64,000 nucleotides of DNA from Pseudoalteromonas umbrosa. Its GTDB lineage: Bacteria; Pseudomonadota; Gammaproteobacteria; Enterobacterales; Alteromonadaceae. The translations under genes and the position numbers were made by a program. Below are positions 17,007-24,569 of this stretch, in pieces. The notes under the pieces are model-generated. The model was not told the DNA's origin and made no database searches. It saw only the letters and a list, made by a program, of their open reading frames with translations. Position 1 is the first letter of the stretch. Each line of letters opens with the position of its first letter. The stretch covers positions 1 through 64,000 of the forward strand of contig NZ_JASJUU010000004.1 in the NCBI RefSeq assembly GCF_030125375.1, read 5' to 3'.

Positions 17007-18558
17007 TGATGGTCCCCCAAATCTCACTGACAAAAATTAATCGTGTCAGCAGGTCAGTGAGCTGTCCTTGGTCCAAGGTAGGATAAAGCTCTGCCAGATT
17101 CACTGCGGCCAATTCTTCACTTTGCACTAGGGCATCCATCAAGGGTTTAAGCGTGGCTTTGTACTCGTCGCGCATATCGCCACTGGTGATCGCGTCTATG
17201 GCTTTGTCTAGTTCGCTTTGCTTCGTTTGGTCGTTTACATCAGCACTGAGTGCTGCAATGGACGTACTCAAAGCTGCGGTGGCGCTTGGTGCATCTTCTT
17301 TTGGCAGCTCCAATACGTCATCATCCTCTGTCGCTGTAGGAATACCCAGACGGTCATGCACCCACGATTTAGGAATAGCCATACCCATGCTAACCAATGA
17401 ACGCAGTGGGAATGCTAAGTCGCGCATGGCTTCGGTGGTGGAGGTGTCAAACTCAAACCGTGGTAAGCGACGGTTCCCGCTGTAACTTCGCCCATTCAAC
17501 GCATACATAGGGTAAAGCACATCACGGTTAATGGTTTGCTCTAGCTGGTGCAAGTCACTTTGTGTGATGTCTTGTTTGACTTCATTGTGTACGTTACCAA
17601 GTGCGTTAGTGCTTGATTTGCCGTCAGCTTGGGTTGTGAGCGTGCCACCTAGAATGGCTTTGGATTGGGTCAACTCACACCATTTAATCATGGCTTCGAA
17701 TGGGTCGGACTGGCCTTGGGCCGCATTTTGAAAATCAATGTCCATCCCGCGTGGGATAATACCGCCTGCGTTATGCCCAATCGACATCACAGCGCGAAGA
17801 AGTGTTGCTTTTTCATCGTCACTGGCACCGCTTTGGTATTTACCTAGTCGAAGAGGTAGGCCGTAAATCTCTAAAAACTCTGCGAGGTCACGCACACTGT
17901 AATTTTTGAATAGAAACGGCCAAGACAAAACCGAAAGCAAGCCCGCACGATGTACATAACCAGATTTAGACTTGTGCACGTGCAGCGCCCACCCAAACGG
18001 ATTAAGCGTTTCCCCTTCATTGGTGCCGTCATTCAATACCAGGTGATTATGATCGTCAGGGTGCGTCATAAACAGGTTTTGGTCTTGGAACTCATACCCT
18101 GTGATGATTTGTTGCTTTTCTACATATTCCCATTTCAATTCGTTGGCACTGAAACCTTTTAAAATCGCATCACTGAAATCAAACAGCAGGTCATAAAACC
18201 ACGTAGCATCGTCTAAAATCTCAGCCAACATTTCAGCATCCCGCTGCTCTGCGGCGCTGGCGTTACGAGGTGGTTTAATGTTGAAGTCTAAGCCAATGAT
18301 GGCGCGACGGCGCTTGCCAAGTTCACATGTTATATGCCCGTCTTTGTCTTCAATATCTTTGGCTAAATCGGCCATAGCTGCCAAATTGCCTTCTTGGGCT
18401 TCTCGCAGCAAAGAGGCCAGTTTTGCTGGTGTTAGTCCCTGAGTGGGATGCTCTGCAAACTCTTTGCGCATTGCTGCAATACGGCTGTTTTCGTCAGTTT
18501 GTGTCTCGGCCAGTTGTTTTGAGTTAATGGGATTACCATATAGATCTACTATGCTCAT
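16999..18558 (-). CDS. Portal protein (Mu gp29-like, DUF935)
   Basis: A 519-residue protein between the large terminase and gpF, as in Mu. Family features are GHITCELGKRRRAIIGLDFN, GFSANELKWEYVEKQQIITG, SVRDLAEFLEIYGLPLRLGK and ILGGTLTTQADGKSSTNALG. It forms the dodecameric portal at the packaging vertex. Length is normal for DUF935 portals (about 500). It starts 6 bases after the terminase stop, with GGTAGG as Shine-Dalgarno. Confidence 0.9.
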   Translation of the reverse strand: MSIVDLYGNPINSKQLAETQTDENSRIAAMRKEFAEHPTQGLTPAKLASLLREAQEGNLAAMADLAKDIEDKDGHITCELGKRRRAIIGLDFNIKPPRNASAAEQRDAEMLAEILDDATWFYDLLFDFSDAILKGFSANELKWEYVEKQQIITGYEFQDQNLFMTHPDDHNHLVLNDGTNEGETLNPFGWALHVHKSKSGYVHRAGLLSVLSWPFLFKNYSVRDLAEFLEIYGLPLRLGKYQSGASDDEKATLLRAVMSIGHNAGGIIPRGMDIDFQNAAQGQSDPFEAMIKWCELTQSKAILGGTLTTQADGKSSTNALGNVHNEVKQDITQSDLHQLEQTINRDVLYPMYALNGRSYSGNRRLPRFEFDTSTTEAMRDLAFPLRSLVSMGMAIPKSWVHDRLGIPTATEDDDVLELPKEDAPSATAALSTSIAALSADVNDQTKQSELDKAIDAITSGDMRDEYKATLKPLMDALVQSEELAAVNLAELYPTLDQGQLTDLLTRLIFVSEIWGTINE

Positions 18559-18564
18559 GCTTAC

Positions 18565-20190
18565 CTACCAACACCCAGCGCCTTGAAAGCTGCCCAGGTC
18601 TTCATAATTAAAATCACTGTGTTTGTTTTTGTCGTGCTTGTTTGGAAGCGGAGTAAACTCGATGGTGCTGCCATCCATCCAAGATGCGCGATTTGCCATT
18701 GCTAAACCCACTGCAAAGTCACCGTGGCGCTGGCGTCCATCACTGCCTTTGTCTGAACCTTTATCAATCTTGGGTGTTCCATTGCTCACGCTGATCTTTT
18801 GCATATCAGCCAGAATGTCTTGATGTTTGGGTATGTCGATGTTTTGATCTTCAAACTCTGCTTTGAGCTTTGGCATCCATTCGCGATACCAATTGTCATT
18901 CAGCATGACTTGCTCAACCATGTCTATACCAAAGTGAAGTGCTGCGGCTTCTGCTAAATAACCACCATTACCTGTGGCATCAAAAGCTAGACCAGTAAGG
19001 CGTGGTAGGCGCATCGTGAGATACAACATGATGTGACGCTGCATGTCATAAGTGAGGTTAGTTAGCTCCACAACAAAGGGAACACGCTTGGCAAGACTTT
19101 TGGATATTTCAAGAGGAACAAACACCGTCAAATCGCCACGCCTTGCAAAGTCTTCTCCAAAGCTATGGCTCAATGCAGGGTTTAATTGCTCAATAAGTGG
19201 TTCAAGTTCTTCTGCAATCCAGGCATCAACCTCTGAGCGTTGTGCTTCTTCTGTCCAGCTCATGAAATCGTCAGGTGCTTCATAGCCAATTATTGGAATG
19301 TCCTTTTTCATCGCGGCTTCAATTAGCACACGAGGAATGTAGGTGCCTCCGCCTTTTTTGGGCTCACAGAAGTACTCTTCTCTGGCGTCTTCTTGACTCG
19401 CAGTATCATTGAGCAAGTCATCAATCCACTTGCTCTCAGCATCACGTGTCCATTGCGCTTTTTTAATCTGGCAAATGCGTTGATAGAGTCCTTCTTTACA
19501 TGCATCAGCCAGTGTAATGGTATGTACTGAATATCGCTTTTTACCCGCGCGACTATCCTGTATTAGCTCATTGAAGAGGTTGTCTATACCATTGTGTGTG
19601 CTAATGAGTCGCACCTTAGCGCCCCACATCGTGAGTGCCAGTGCCGCTTTTAACACTTCGGCTAAGCGATCATGAAACGCCGCCTCATCTATTGTCACAT
19701 TGCCTTGCATACCCCGTAAATTCGCGGGGTTGGAACTGAGCGCTTGAATTTTAAAACCACTGGCAAAGTAAATAACAAATGTCAGGATCTCTTTTCCGTC
19801 TTGTCCATCATCAATGAAGATCTCTTCTTGAATTCCGCCCGCCGCTTTATTGAATGCCTTAGCCCACATTGCAGCCGCTTCGATAAACTCCCGTGCCATC
19901 TCTTTGTTAGAGCCAACATAAAAATGGTTTGTGCCTTGGGCTTCTTTGCTTTTGCTGGCTTCTAAAACTGCGTCTGCGGCCTCTGCCCAGGTTATACCTG
20001 TTCGACGGCTTTTCTCTGCAATTTTGAGTGGAGAACGGTCAGCTATCCAACGCTTTTGATAGCCAAGCAATAACTCGTTTTGGTCAAACGGGATGAATAC
20101 AGGAAGGCCGAATTTTTTTTCAAACTCATCGCACTTGTTCAGATCATGCTGAAGCTTAGACAAGCTAATCTCTGGTGCTACACTTTCCAT
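18565..20190 (-). CDS. Terminase large subunit (Mu gp28-like)
   Basis: A 541-residue packaging motor. An N-terminal ATPase with a Walker A-like SRRTGITW (residues 61-68) and a Walker B region GNVTIDEAAFH is followed by a C-terminal RNase H-like nuclease with LAFDATGNGGYLAEAAA and GDFAVGLAMANRA. Mu-type terminases package by headful and cut host flanking DNA, which matches a transposable phage. It shares its first base with the stop region of the small subunit gene (20190). Confidence 0.92.
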   Translation of the reverse strand: MESVAPEISLSKLQHDLNKCDEFEKKFGLPVFIPFDQNELLLGYQKRWIADRSPLKIAEKSRRTGITWAEAADAVLEASKSKEAQGTNHFYVGSNKEMAREFIEAAAMWAKAFNKAAGGIQEEIFIDDGQDGKEILTFVIYFASGFKIQALSSNPANLRGMQGNVTIDEAAFHDRLAEVLKAALALTMWGAKVRLISTHNGIDNLFNELIQDSRAGKKRYSVHTITLADACKEGLYQRICQIKKAQWTRDAESKWIDDLLNDTASQEDAREEYFCEPKKGGGTYIPRVLIEAAMKKDIPIIGYEAPDDFMSWTEEAQRSEVDAWIAEELEPLIEQLNPALSHSFGEDFARRGDLTVFVPLEISKSLAKRVPFVVELTNLTYDMQRHIMLYLTMRLPRLTGLAFDATGNGGYLAEAAALHFGIDMVEQVMLNDNWYREWMPKLKAEFEDQNIDIPKHQDILADMQKISVSNGTPKIDKGSDKGSDGRQRHGDFAVGLAMANRASWMDGSTIEFTPLPNKHDKNKHSDFNYEDLGSFQGAGCW

Positions 20191-20771
20191 TATGCGATCC
20201 CCAGTATTTGGTTCTTAATTTGCTGAGCACCTTCAGCAGTTAACCCTGCTTGAATCGCTGACTCTTCAGCTGCGGCAGCGGCTTCCTCTGCAAAGGCTTT
20301 ACGGATATCTTTTTCGCGTTGGTGAGCTTTCATTGCGGTAGATTCTAGACGCTGTGCCGCAAGCATCGTCTCTTTAATCATGCCTACATCAATGTCCGCC
20401 TCTTCATCTGGGTTAAGCAATTCTCTTTGCATCGCTTTGAACAGTTGTGAACGGGCCATCTCCAGAATCAGTTTGGTTGTGTCACCTTGTGGCTTGTCTC
20501 CAAGCTCAGACGTCAGCGCGATAGTTGACTCTCTAAGTTCTCTAAGCTTTTGACCGACAGCTTCTGTCTTTTGAGCATGTCTAGACAGTCCAGAGCGAGA
20601 GATAGTGGCCTCTTCATCAAGTCCGGCATCTAAAACCAATTTGTTTATCTCTTGCAAAATTTCGGCTTGTGAATATTGCTTGTCACGTAGCATTTCAGAG
20701 AGGCGCTTTTTTATATCATCTGGCAATGCATCTATCTTGCTTGATTTACCTCTTCGAACTGAATCCATCAT
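20190..20771 (-). CDS. Small terminase-like protein (Mu gp27-like, DUF3486)
   Basis: A 193-residue protein starting with a basic RRGKSSKIDALPDDIKKRLS segment and a HTH region (YSQAEILQEINKLVLDAGLD, then SRSGLSRHAQK). These are typical of DUF3486. A helical C-terminus (FAEEAAAAAEESAIQ) follows. Its place directly upstream of the large terminase and its length fit a DNA-recognition small subunit. Confidence 0.87.
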   Translation of the reverse strand: MMDSVRRGKSSKIDALPDDIKKRLSEMLRDKQYSQAEILQEINKLVLDAGLDEEATISRSGLSRHAQKTEAVGQKLRELRESTIALTSELGDKPQGDTTKLILEMARSQLFKAMQRELLNPDEEADIDVGMIKETMLAAQRLESTAMKAHQREKDIRKAFAEEAAAAAEESAIQAGLTAEGAQQIKNQILGIA

Positions 20772-20773
20772 TG

Positions 20774-21073
20774 CTAACTCCGAGGTCCTGGGCGCTTAAT
20801 GCCAGGCACAACGCTAACCCCTTCGGCAACATCCATCCCCGTTGGAGTAATACGCGCAACCCACGTGTTTTCACTCATTTTCTCTAACGAGATATAGCGG
20901 TTTTGCTCCAACCAGTTGAGTTCGGTTTTAAGCTGATCTCTGGTGCATCCCAAACCATAAGCTTTGAGCACATCAATTAACATTGACGTATTGGCACCGT
21001 AGTCTTGACTTTCTTTAAGCGTGATTAGAATGCTGATACGTTGGTGTTCAGCAATGACTTGATTAATTGGCAT
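20774..21073 (-). CDS. Winged-helix phage protein (Mu gp26-like position)
   Basis: A 99-residue protein with an arrangement like small ArsR-type winged helices: a helix from ISILITLKES, a recognition part GLGCTRDQLKTELNWLEQN, then a beta wing (VARITPTGMDVAEG). Similar proteins (from memory the VpaChn25_0724 type) stand just before gp27 in Mu-like phages. It is probably a DNA-binding or structural adaptor; the role is unproven. Confidence 0.7.
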   Translation of the reverse strand: MPINQVIAEHQRISILITLKESQDYGANTSMLIDVLKAYGLGCTRDQLKTELNWLEQNRYISLEKMSENTWVARITPTGMDVAEGVSVVPGIKRPGPRS

Positions 21074-21245
21074 GAAATAGCCCTCTCAATTTTGAAAAAA
21101 TCTCGCAAATGACACAACCAAAAGCTTTAAGAACAATCTCGAACAGCTCAGCAACAATTAATCCATTCCGAAGGCCAAAACCTAACGCTATGCCCGCGCC
21201 TGCAATCGCAAAAAACGCGTTGATGTAGTCAAAAATTGACATCAT
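21063..21245 (-). CDS. Small membrane protein of the lysis/packaging block
   Basis: Sixty residues from ATG 21245, preceded by AGAGGAGAG; the longer reading to 21287 lacks a Shine-Dalgarno and overlaps the upstream gene more. It has one hydrophobic span (YINAFFAIAGAGIALGFG) and a second amphipathic one, then a basic tail. Size and proximity to the lysozyme gene would allow a holin-like or accessory lysis role, but nothing diagnostic is present. Confidence 0.55.
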   Translation of the reverse strand: MMSIFDYINAFFAIAGAGIALGFGLRNGLIVAELFEIVLKAFGCVICEIFSKLRGLFHAN

Positions 21246-21519
21246 TGCTCTCCTCTGGCTCAGTAACTGAAACTGGAAAATCTTCAAAAAGTTTAAGTGC
21301 TATATGAATCCCAGCTTTTAACAATGCTTTGTCCCTTTTGGATTCCAGCTCGTAATCATCAATCTTAATTCGTGCATCATTAGGTGCGTTTACGATCTCG
21401 GTTAATTTATCAATTCGAGCTTGGTGCCAAGCTTGAAGTTGATAAATGACTTTGCATGCGTCCTCATCCAAATAGCCCGATGTTGCGGGTTCTAAATCAA
21501 GGTCAAGTTCATGACTCAT
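21229..21519 (-). CDS. Hypothetical phage protein
   Basis: A 96-residue acidic, helical, soluble protein (ACKVIYQLQAWHQARIDKLT; LESKRDKALLKAGIHIALKL). It overlaps the DUF2730 gene upstream by 11 bases and the membrane protein downstream by 17. It is part of the small-gene run between lysozyme and terminase. I do not recognise the family. Confidence 0.6.
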   Translation of the reverse strand: MSHELDLDLEPATSGYLDEDACKVIYQLQAWHQARIDKLTEIVNAPNDARIKIDDYELESKRDKALLKAGIHIALKLFEDFPVSVTEPEESNDVNF

Positions 21520-21820
21520 TTCTGTTACCTCTTAGTTCGTTTTCCATTAGTAAATCTGTAACGCGCTTTAAATCGCCAAGTTGAGGTGAAAGCACGTCAA
21601 TCTTGCCCCCAACTTCAATTAATCGTTTATCCAGTTCGTGTAAGTCTTCTGTACTGGGGAGGTCTTCAACTGTTTTTTCAACAGCGTCTACACGCTGCTT
21701 TAAATCGTCATGTGCTTTTTTGGTCACAAAAGTGGCTCGCAACCAAGCAATGGCACCTGCACTAACAATCACAACACCAACTGCGATCATCTGTTTCCAC
21801 CACTCAATTAAGAATTCCAT
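21509..21820 (-). CDS. DUF2730 family membrane protein (Mu gp25-like)
   Basis: A 103-residue protein with one N-terminal membrane span (MIAVGVVIVSAGAIAWLRAT), then a predicted coiled coil (HDDLKQRVDAVEKTVEDLP; LHELDKRLIEVGGKIDVLS). That architecture and position match DUF2730 / Mu gp25, possibly a lysis-related spanin-like or holin-like factor. The coiled coil after a single membrane anchor is compatible with a spanin, but this is inference. Confidence 0.75.
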   Translation of the reverse strand: MEFLIEWWKQMIAVGVVIVSAGAIAWLRATFVTKKAHDDLKQRVDAVEKTVEDLPSTEDLHELDKRLIEVGGKIDVLSPQLGDLKRVTDLLMENELRGNRNES

Positions 21821-21823
21821 TAC

Positions 21824-22054
21824 TCAACCTTTAATGTGATGCGGTCTGCGGAACGAGCCAGAAAACTTCATTTGAATTTCGGCTTCAGTGACCGACTGCC
21901 AGCCCTTAACAAACCTTGATTGCATCGTCCCATCGTGACTATGGCGCGGTATTTCATTGGAGTTGAAAGGAAGATCATTAAGACGGCTTTCTATCTCATA
22001 ATTCAGTCTCTTGATCCGCCCCTGTTTGAAGCTCCAGTCCCAGTTTTTACCCAT
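21824..22054 (-). CDS. Hypothetical phage protein (Mu gp24 position)
   Basis: A 76-residue basic protein with several aromatic residues near the N-terminus (WDWSFKQGRIKRLNYEIE) and a His-rich tail (RRPHHIKG). It has a very strong Shine-Dalgarno (AAAGGAGG) and overlaps the lysozyme stop by 8 bases. No family recognised. Confidence 0.65.
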   Translation of the reverse strand: MGKNWDWSFKQGRIKRLNYEIESRLNDLPFNSNEIPRHSHDGTMQSRFVKGWQSVTEAEIQMKFSGSFRRPHHIKG

Positions 22055-22646
22055 GAGATACCTCCTTTAAAGCTAAATCAGTTATGTGCTCCAAGCGGTT
22101 AAACCAACCTTCCAAGTTGGCGATTTGAGACGAATCTTGTGCACAAATACGCGCATACTTTCGAGCTCGCTTCATTCCTAGCCCAATCAACAGTGATGCT
22201 GGTTCCATTGATAATGTTGCTTTTAGTGTGAGGGGGCCAAAAATGCCATCAGGCTTTGAGTTTGCCTTTTTCTGAAGTAGCTGAGTCATTCCATTAACGC
22301 CATGCTGAACCGCTCCATCTAACAACATAAGGGCCAACCCCGTGTCCACGTGTTTACAGTGCATAGGTCGCCAATAATTTGTGTGATAAATCCGAACAGC
22401 TCTAGAGAGAGTTAGCGAAGATATGTCGAGTTTAGGAAACGCAGATTGACTAATTCCAAATTTGGTAAGCCCACCACGATCGTTTGCTCTATTGTTAAGC
22501 CCCCCATCTGATTTAAGTGCGCCTTCAGCATGGAGGATAGGCAGCATACATTCCATAAACTCAACTGAGTACGGTTTGAAAATAGCTGATAAGTTTTTAG
22601 CTAAATCAGGTGATGTTTTTAAAAATTCAAGGTAAGTAGGTTGCAT
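22047..22646 (-). CDS. Endolysin, glycoside hydrolase family 108
   Basis: A 199-residue lysozyme-type endolysin. The catalytic region is LHAEGALKSDGG (Glu41 as likely acid) followed by NDRGGLTKFGIS, the GH108 signature, and AVRIYHTNYWRP with DGAVQHGVNG. The C-terminal part (DGIFGPLTLKATL) resembles the peptidoglycan-binding domain 3 of this family. There is no signal peptide, so it needs a holin. First gene of the late operon, as in Mu. The ATG directly follows a hairpin and has no Shine-Dalgarno. Confidence 0.9.
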   Translation of the reverse strand: MQPTYLEFLKTSPDLAKNLSAIFKPYSVEFMECMLPILHAEGALKSDGGLNNRANDRGGLTKFGISQSAFPKLDISSLTLSRAVRIYHTNYWRPMHCKHVDTGLALMLLDGAVQHGVNGMTQLLQKKANSKPDGIFGPLTLKATLSMEPASLLIGLGMKRARKYARICAQDSSQIANLEGWFNRLEHITDLALKEVSHG

Positions 22647-22647
22647 G

Positions 22648-22685
22648 TGGCACTCTGTTTCGTTCTTGTTGATTACAGAGTGCCA
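22648..22685 (-). promoter_or_regulatory. Hairpin abutting the lysozyme start codon
   Basis: Arms TGGCACTCTGT (22648-22658) and ACAGAGTGCCA (22675-22685) pair over 11 bp with a 16-base loop. In the minus-strand transcript the 3' arm ends one base before the ATG (22646). This is the same design as at the protease gene, though only the GGCAC/GTGCC core is shared. Confidence 0.75.
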
Positions 22686-22700
22686 ATGCTGAACTTGGAT

Positions 22701-22718
22701 GTATTTTAAACTGGGTTA
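22701..22718 (-). promoter_or_regulatory. Late promoter element (Plys-like)
   Basis: Minus strand TAACCCAGTTTAAAATAC, identical to the element before the protease gene. Its downstream edge lies 55 bases before the lysozyme ATG. This is the place of Mu Plys. TAAAAT would be the -10 box. Confidence 0.65.
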
Positions 22719-22750
22719 ATAAATCAATCGGTACAATTGGAAAATAAATG

Positions 22751-22769
22751 TTAAACCCAATTGGGTTAA
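22751..22769. promoter_or_regulatory. Palindromic site upstream of the Plys-like promoter
   Basis: TTAAACCCAATTGGGTTAA contains the perfect dyad AACCCAATTGGGTT. Its half-site AACCC is also present in the late promoter element. It is a plausible activator or repressor binding site for the divergent promoters. Confidence 0.5.
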
Positions 22770-22959
22770 TTTATGAAAATAATAATACCCCTATTGGGAG
22801 ATATGCCTATAAATGGTGCTATAAGCTCGAATTTTCTACAGCATTTTTAACGAAAGTCTTCACTTAAGCTTAGGTTTGTTGTTAGTATCTCGTTAATGGA
22901 ATGGAGTTTCATATTTTGTGTTGGCAAGGAGTGATCAATAAAGATCCCTCCACGATTAT

Positions 22960-22974
22960 TAACCCAGTTTAAAA
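22960..22974 (+). promoter_or_regulatory. Late promoter element for the plus-strand cassette
   Basis: TAACCCAGTTTAAAA matches the two minus-strand late elements over 15 bases and lies 55 bases before the ATG of the gene at 23029, the same distance as at lysozyme. Here a normal Shine-Dalgarno (AAGGAGT) is present and there is no hairpin at the start codon. Confidence 0.6.
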
Positions 22975-23028
22975 GAAATTATTGCCGATAGTGTTATCCT
23001 GCTTACTCTATTTCAAAAGGAGTAAAAA

Positions 23029-23253
23029 ATGCGCGACAAGAAATTGAATATTTTGACTAGAAAGGTTCATTCAAAAGTTTTTGGCGGATCTGTTGGAGGT
23101 GGAGGTGGTAACGAACCATTCAAGCCGAAAAAGCTTACAAAAGATAGCCTATTTAAGGTGTCTGGTGGTAATGGGAGTGGTAACAACCCAATTGTTTACC
23201 CTAAAGTAGCAGCTTTCCCAGATGATTTTGATGTAAAGGCTACGAAGCCTTAG
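23029..23253 (+). CDS. Gly-rich small protein, first gene of plus-strand cassette
   Basis: A 74-residue basic protein with a polyglycine stretch (GGSVGGGGGNEPFKPKK) and a second Gly/Ser/Asn patch; no membrane segment. Strong Shine-Dalgarno AAAAGGAGT and a late-type promoter element upstream. It is placed like a moron between the lysozyme gene and the repressor. I recognise no family. Composition recalls small secreted or peptide-like products, but no processing motif is certain. Confidence 0.65.
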   Translation: MRDKKLNILTRKVHSKVFGGSVGGGGGNEPFKPKKLTKDSLFKVSGGNGSGNNPIVYPKVAAFPDDFDVKATKP

Positions 23254-23263
23254 TGGTAAAGAT

Positions 23264-23285
23264 AGAGGCACTGGTTAGTGCCTCT
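23264..23285 (+). terminator. Hairpin between cassette genes 1 and 2
   Basis: AGAGGCACT-GGTT-AGTGCCTCT, a perfect 9-bp stem and tetraloop 16 bases before the next ATG. No T-run follows. It may attenuate transcription or shield the mRNA. It shares the GGCAC/GTGCC core with the hairpins before lysozyme and protease. Confidence 0.55.
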
Positions 23286-23301
23286 CTTAGGGAGAAGAAA
23301 T

Positions 23302-23802
23302 ATGTTTGCTGGCTATTCTGAGCTTCTAAATGAGCTAAACAGTTGGCTGTGGCTTGCCACGATAATTTTGCCATTTTTAGTACTACTTACAAGAAGTGGG
23401 AATCGGTCATATTTTGTAGTAGCAGCGGTATGGTGCAGCGTTCAACTATTGAACTTAAAGATAGAAGGTTTCTTATGGGAAACTTCGAAGAACAATCTAA
23501 TTTACTGGTTTGGCACATGGGCAACCATAGACGCACTGAGCATCATCCTAGTATTGGCCTCACATAAAACTCTTAAAATCAAACTAGGATTTGAAGCTTT
23601 TAGTATTTCAATTTGCATAGCTATTCTGGCTTTATTGCAAATTGGGACGTACATAGACGGAGCTGTGTTAAAAACGTATTTGATGAAAGAAGCCTATACA
23701 ATTGGGGTGAATACAGGGAATTTAGCAAACGCACTTATTCTTTCAGTCCCTTTGCTATCTGTGTGTTTAAACACATTTAAGCAGAGAAGGAGAGCGATGT
23801 GA
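23302..23802 (+). CDS. Four-helix membrane protein of unknown function
   Basis: 166 residues from ATG 23302 (GGGAGAAG Shine-Dalgarno); the in-frame ATG at 23278 lacks one. Four hydrophobic spans are visible: WLWLATIILPFLVLL, YFVVAAVWCSVQLLN, an ATIDALSIILVLAS segment with ISICIAILALLQIG, and ANALILSVPLLSVCL. It has no signal sequence. The gene overlaps the next by 4 bases (GTGA). Possible roles include superinfection exclusion or lysis control; nothing in the sequence decides. Confidence 0.65.
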   Translation: MFAGYSELLNELNSWLWLATIILPFLVLLTRSGNRSYFVVAAVWCSVQLLNLKIEGFLWETSKNNLIYWFGTWATIDALSIILVLASHKTLKIKLGFEAFSISICIAILALLQIGTYIDGAVLKTYLMKEAYTIGVNTGNLANALILSVPLLSVCLNTFKQRRRAM

Positions 23803-24113
23803 TACTTGAGTTACTTTATTTGGCGGTGTTATTTATCTTTATTTTGTATTTGATTATTCAGGTTTTCAAGTGCAAGGTCACAACACTAGACAAAGCAAAA
23901 ATAGAGATTGAAAAAAGAGTTCAAGACGAGTTTCAAGTTAGATCTCACCAGCTATTAATGAAAAGAGGCGAACTAGAATCCATAAAAGATCCTGATTCAA
24001 AATATGATGGGATGATAAGTTGGCGAGAAGAAATTGAGCAATATTACAAGGACTACAATGCTCAAATAGAGTATGAACTAGAACAGTTAAACGTAGTTAG
24101 AATTAAGTTTTAG
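23799..24113 (+). CDS. Single-span membrane protein with cytoplasmic coiled coil
   Basis: A 104-residue protein with a GTG start inside the preceding stop region (GTGA). One N-terminal membrane span (LAVLFIFILYLIIQVF), then a charged helical region (LDKAKIEIEKRVQDEFQVRS; WREEIEQYYKDYNAQIEYE). It is coupled to the four-helix membrane protein upstream, suggesting a two-component membrane device. It ends at a bidirectional terminator shared with the repressor gene. Confidence 0.65.
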   Translation: MILELLYLAVLFIFILYLIIQVFKCKVTTLDKAKIEIEKRVQDEFQVRSHQLLMKRGELESIKDPDSKYDGMISWREEIEQYYKDYNAQIEYELEQLNVVRIKF

Positions 24114-24135
24114 AGGGCATTTAGCCCTCTTTTTT
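24112..24135. terminator. Bidirectional terminator between cassette and repressor
   Basis: AGAGGGC-ATTTA-GCCCTCT followed by TTTTT. It ends the rightward cassette and, read leftward, overlaps the stop of the repressor gene. Confidence 0.8.
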
Positions 24136-24522
24136 GTTAAGTGTATCAGCCTTAACATTTTCAAATTTTACATCTTCACCAGCGGCCTTTTTTACTGAAT
24201 ATAGTGCAAAACTAATGACTTCGTTAAATTTAATGTTTTTTGATTTTGTCATCCAGCCTAATTCCGCTGTATCAAACAGGAATGAACTCATTCCTTCCAC
24301 AATAGTTTGATCAGAATAAGTTGAAGCTGTTTTTTTGCCAATGAGTACGTATTGAATGTCCACACCTACTTCAGCCAGTTGCGCTAATTGAACGGCTGTT
24401 GGAGATGTAACTCCTTTTTCCCAATCAACTAATGTGCGACGTTTTGCACTTGCTAAAGCTGCAAAATCATCTTGTTTAATACCTAGCCTTTCACGCTCTT
24501 CTTTAAGACGAGATCCAATCAT
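24121..24522 (-). CDS. Phage repressor (XRE-type HTH)
   Basis: 133 residues from ATG 24522; a longer in-frame reading would run through the operator and is unlikely. The N-terminal helix-turn-helix (IGSRLKEERERLGIKQDDFA; AKRRTLVDWEKGVTSPTAVQ) is of the Cro/CI type. A C-terminal helical part (LGWMTKSKNIKFNEVISFAL) probably dimerises. It has no protease-like LexA motif, so control is more like Mu c or P2 C. It is divergent from the Ner-like gene, with an inverted repeat between. Confidence 0.85.
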   Translation of the reverse strand: MIGSRLKEERERLGIKQDDFAALASAKRRTLVDWEKGVTSPTAVQLAQLAEVGVDIQYVLIGKKTASTYSDQTIVEGMSSFLFDTAELGWMTKSKNIKFNEVISFALYSVKKAAGEDVKFENVKADTLNKKEG

Positions 24523-24569
24523 GTGCAGATTTCCGCTCAAAAATATTGACATGCGCGGAAATCCGCACA
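24522..24569. promoter_or_regulatory. Repressor/Ner operator: inverted repeat at the repressor start
   Basis: Half-sites TGTGCAGATTTCCGC (24522-24536) and GCGGAAATCCGCACA (24555-24569) are inverted with one mismatch and an 18-base spacer. They overlap the repressor start codon, implying autoregulation. A second inverted pair, AACCTTTCG near 24593 and CGAAAGGTT near 24624, lies nearer the Ner-like gene and may be the early promoter operator. Confidence 0.7.

Larger units (their letters stand above)
22647..23028. promoter_or_regulatory. Divergent late-promoter region
   Basis: 382 bases without a gene between the leftward lysozyme operon and the rightward cassette. It contains the lysozyme hairpin (22648-22685), two inverted copies of the late promoter element (22701-22718 minus, 22960-22974 plus), a perfect dyad (22751-22769) and an imperfect CCCCTATTGGG dyad near 22787. 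The rest is AT-rich. Confidence 0.65.
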
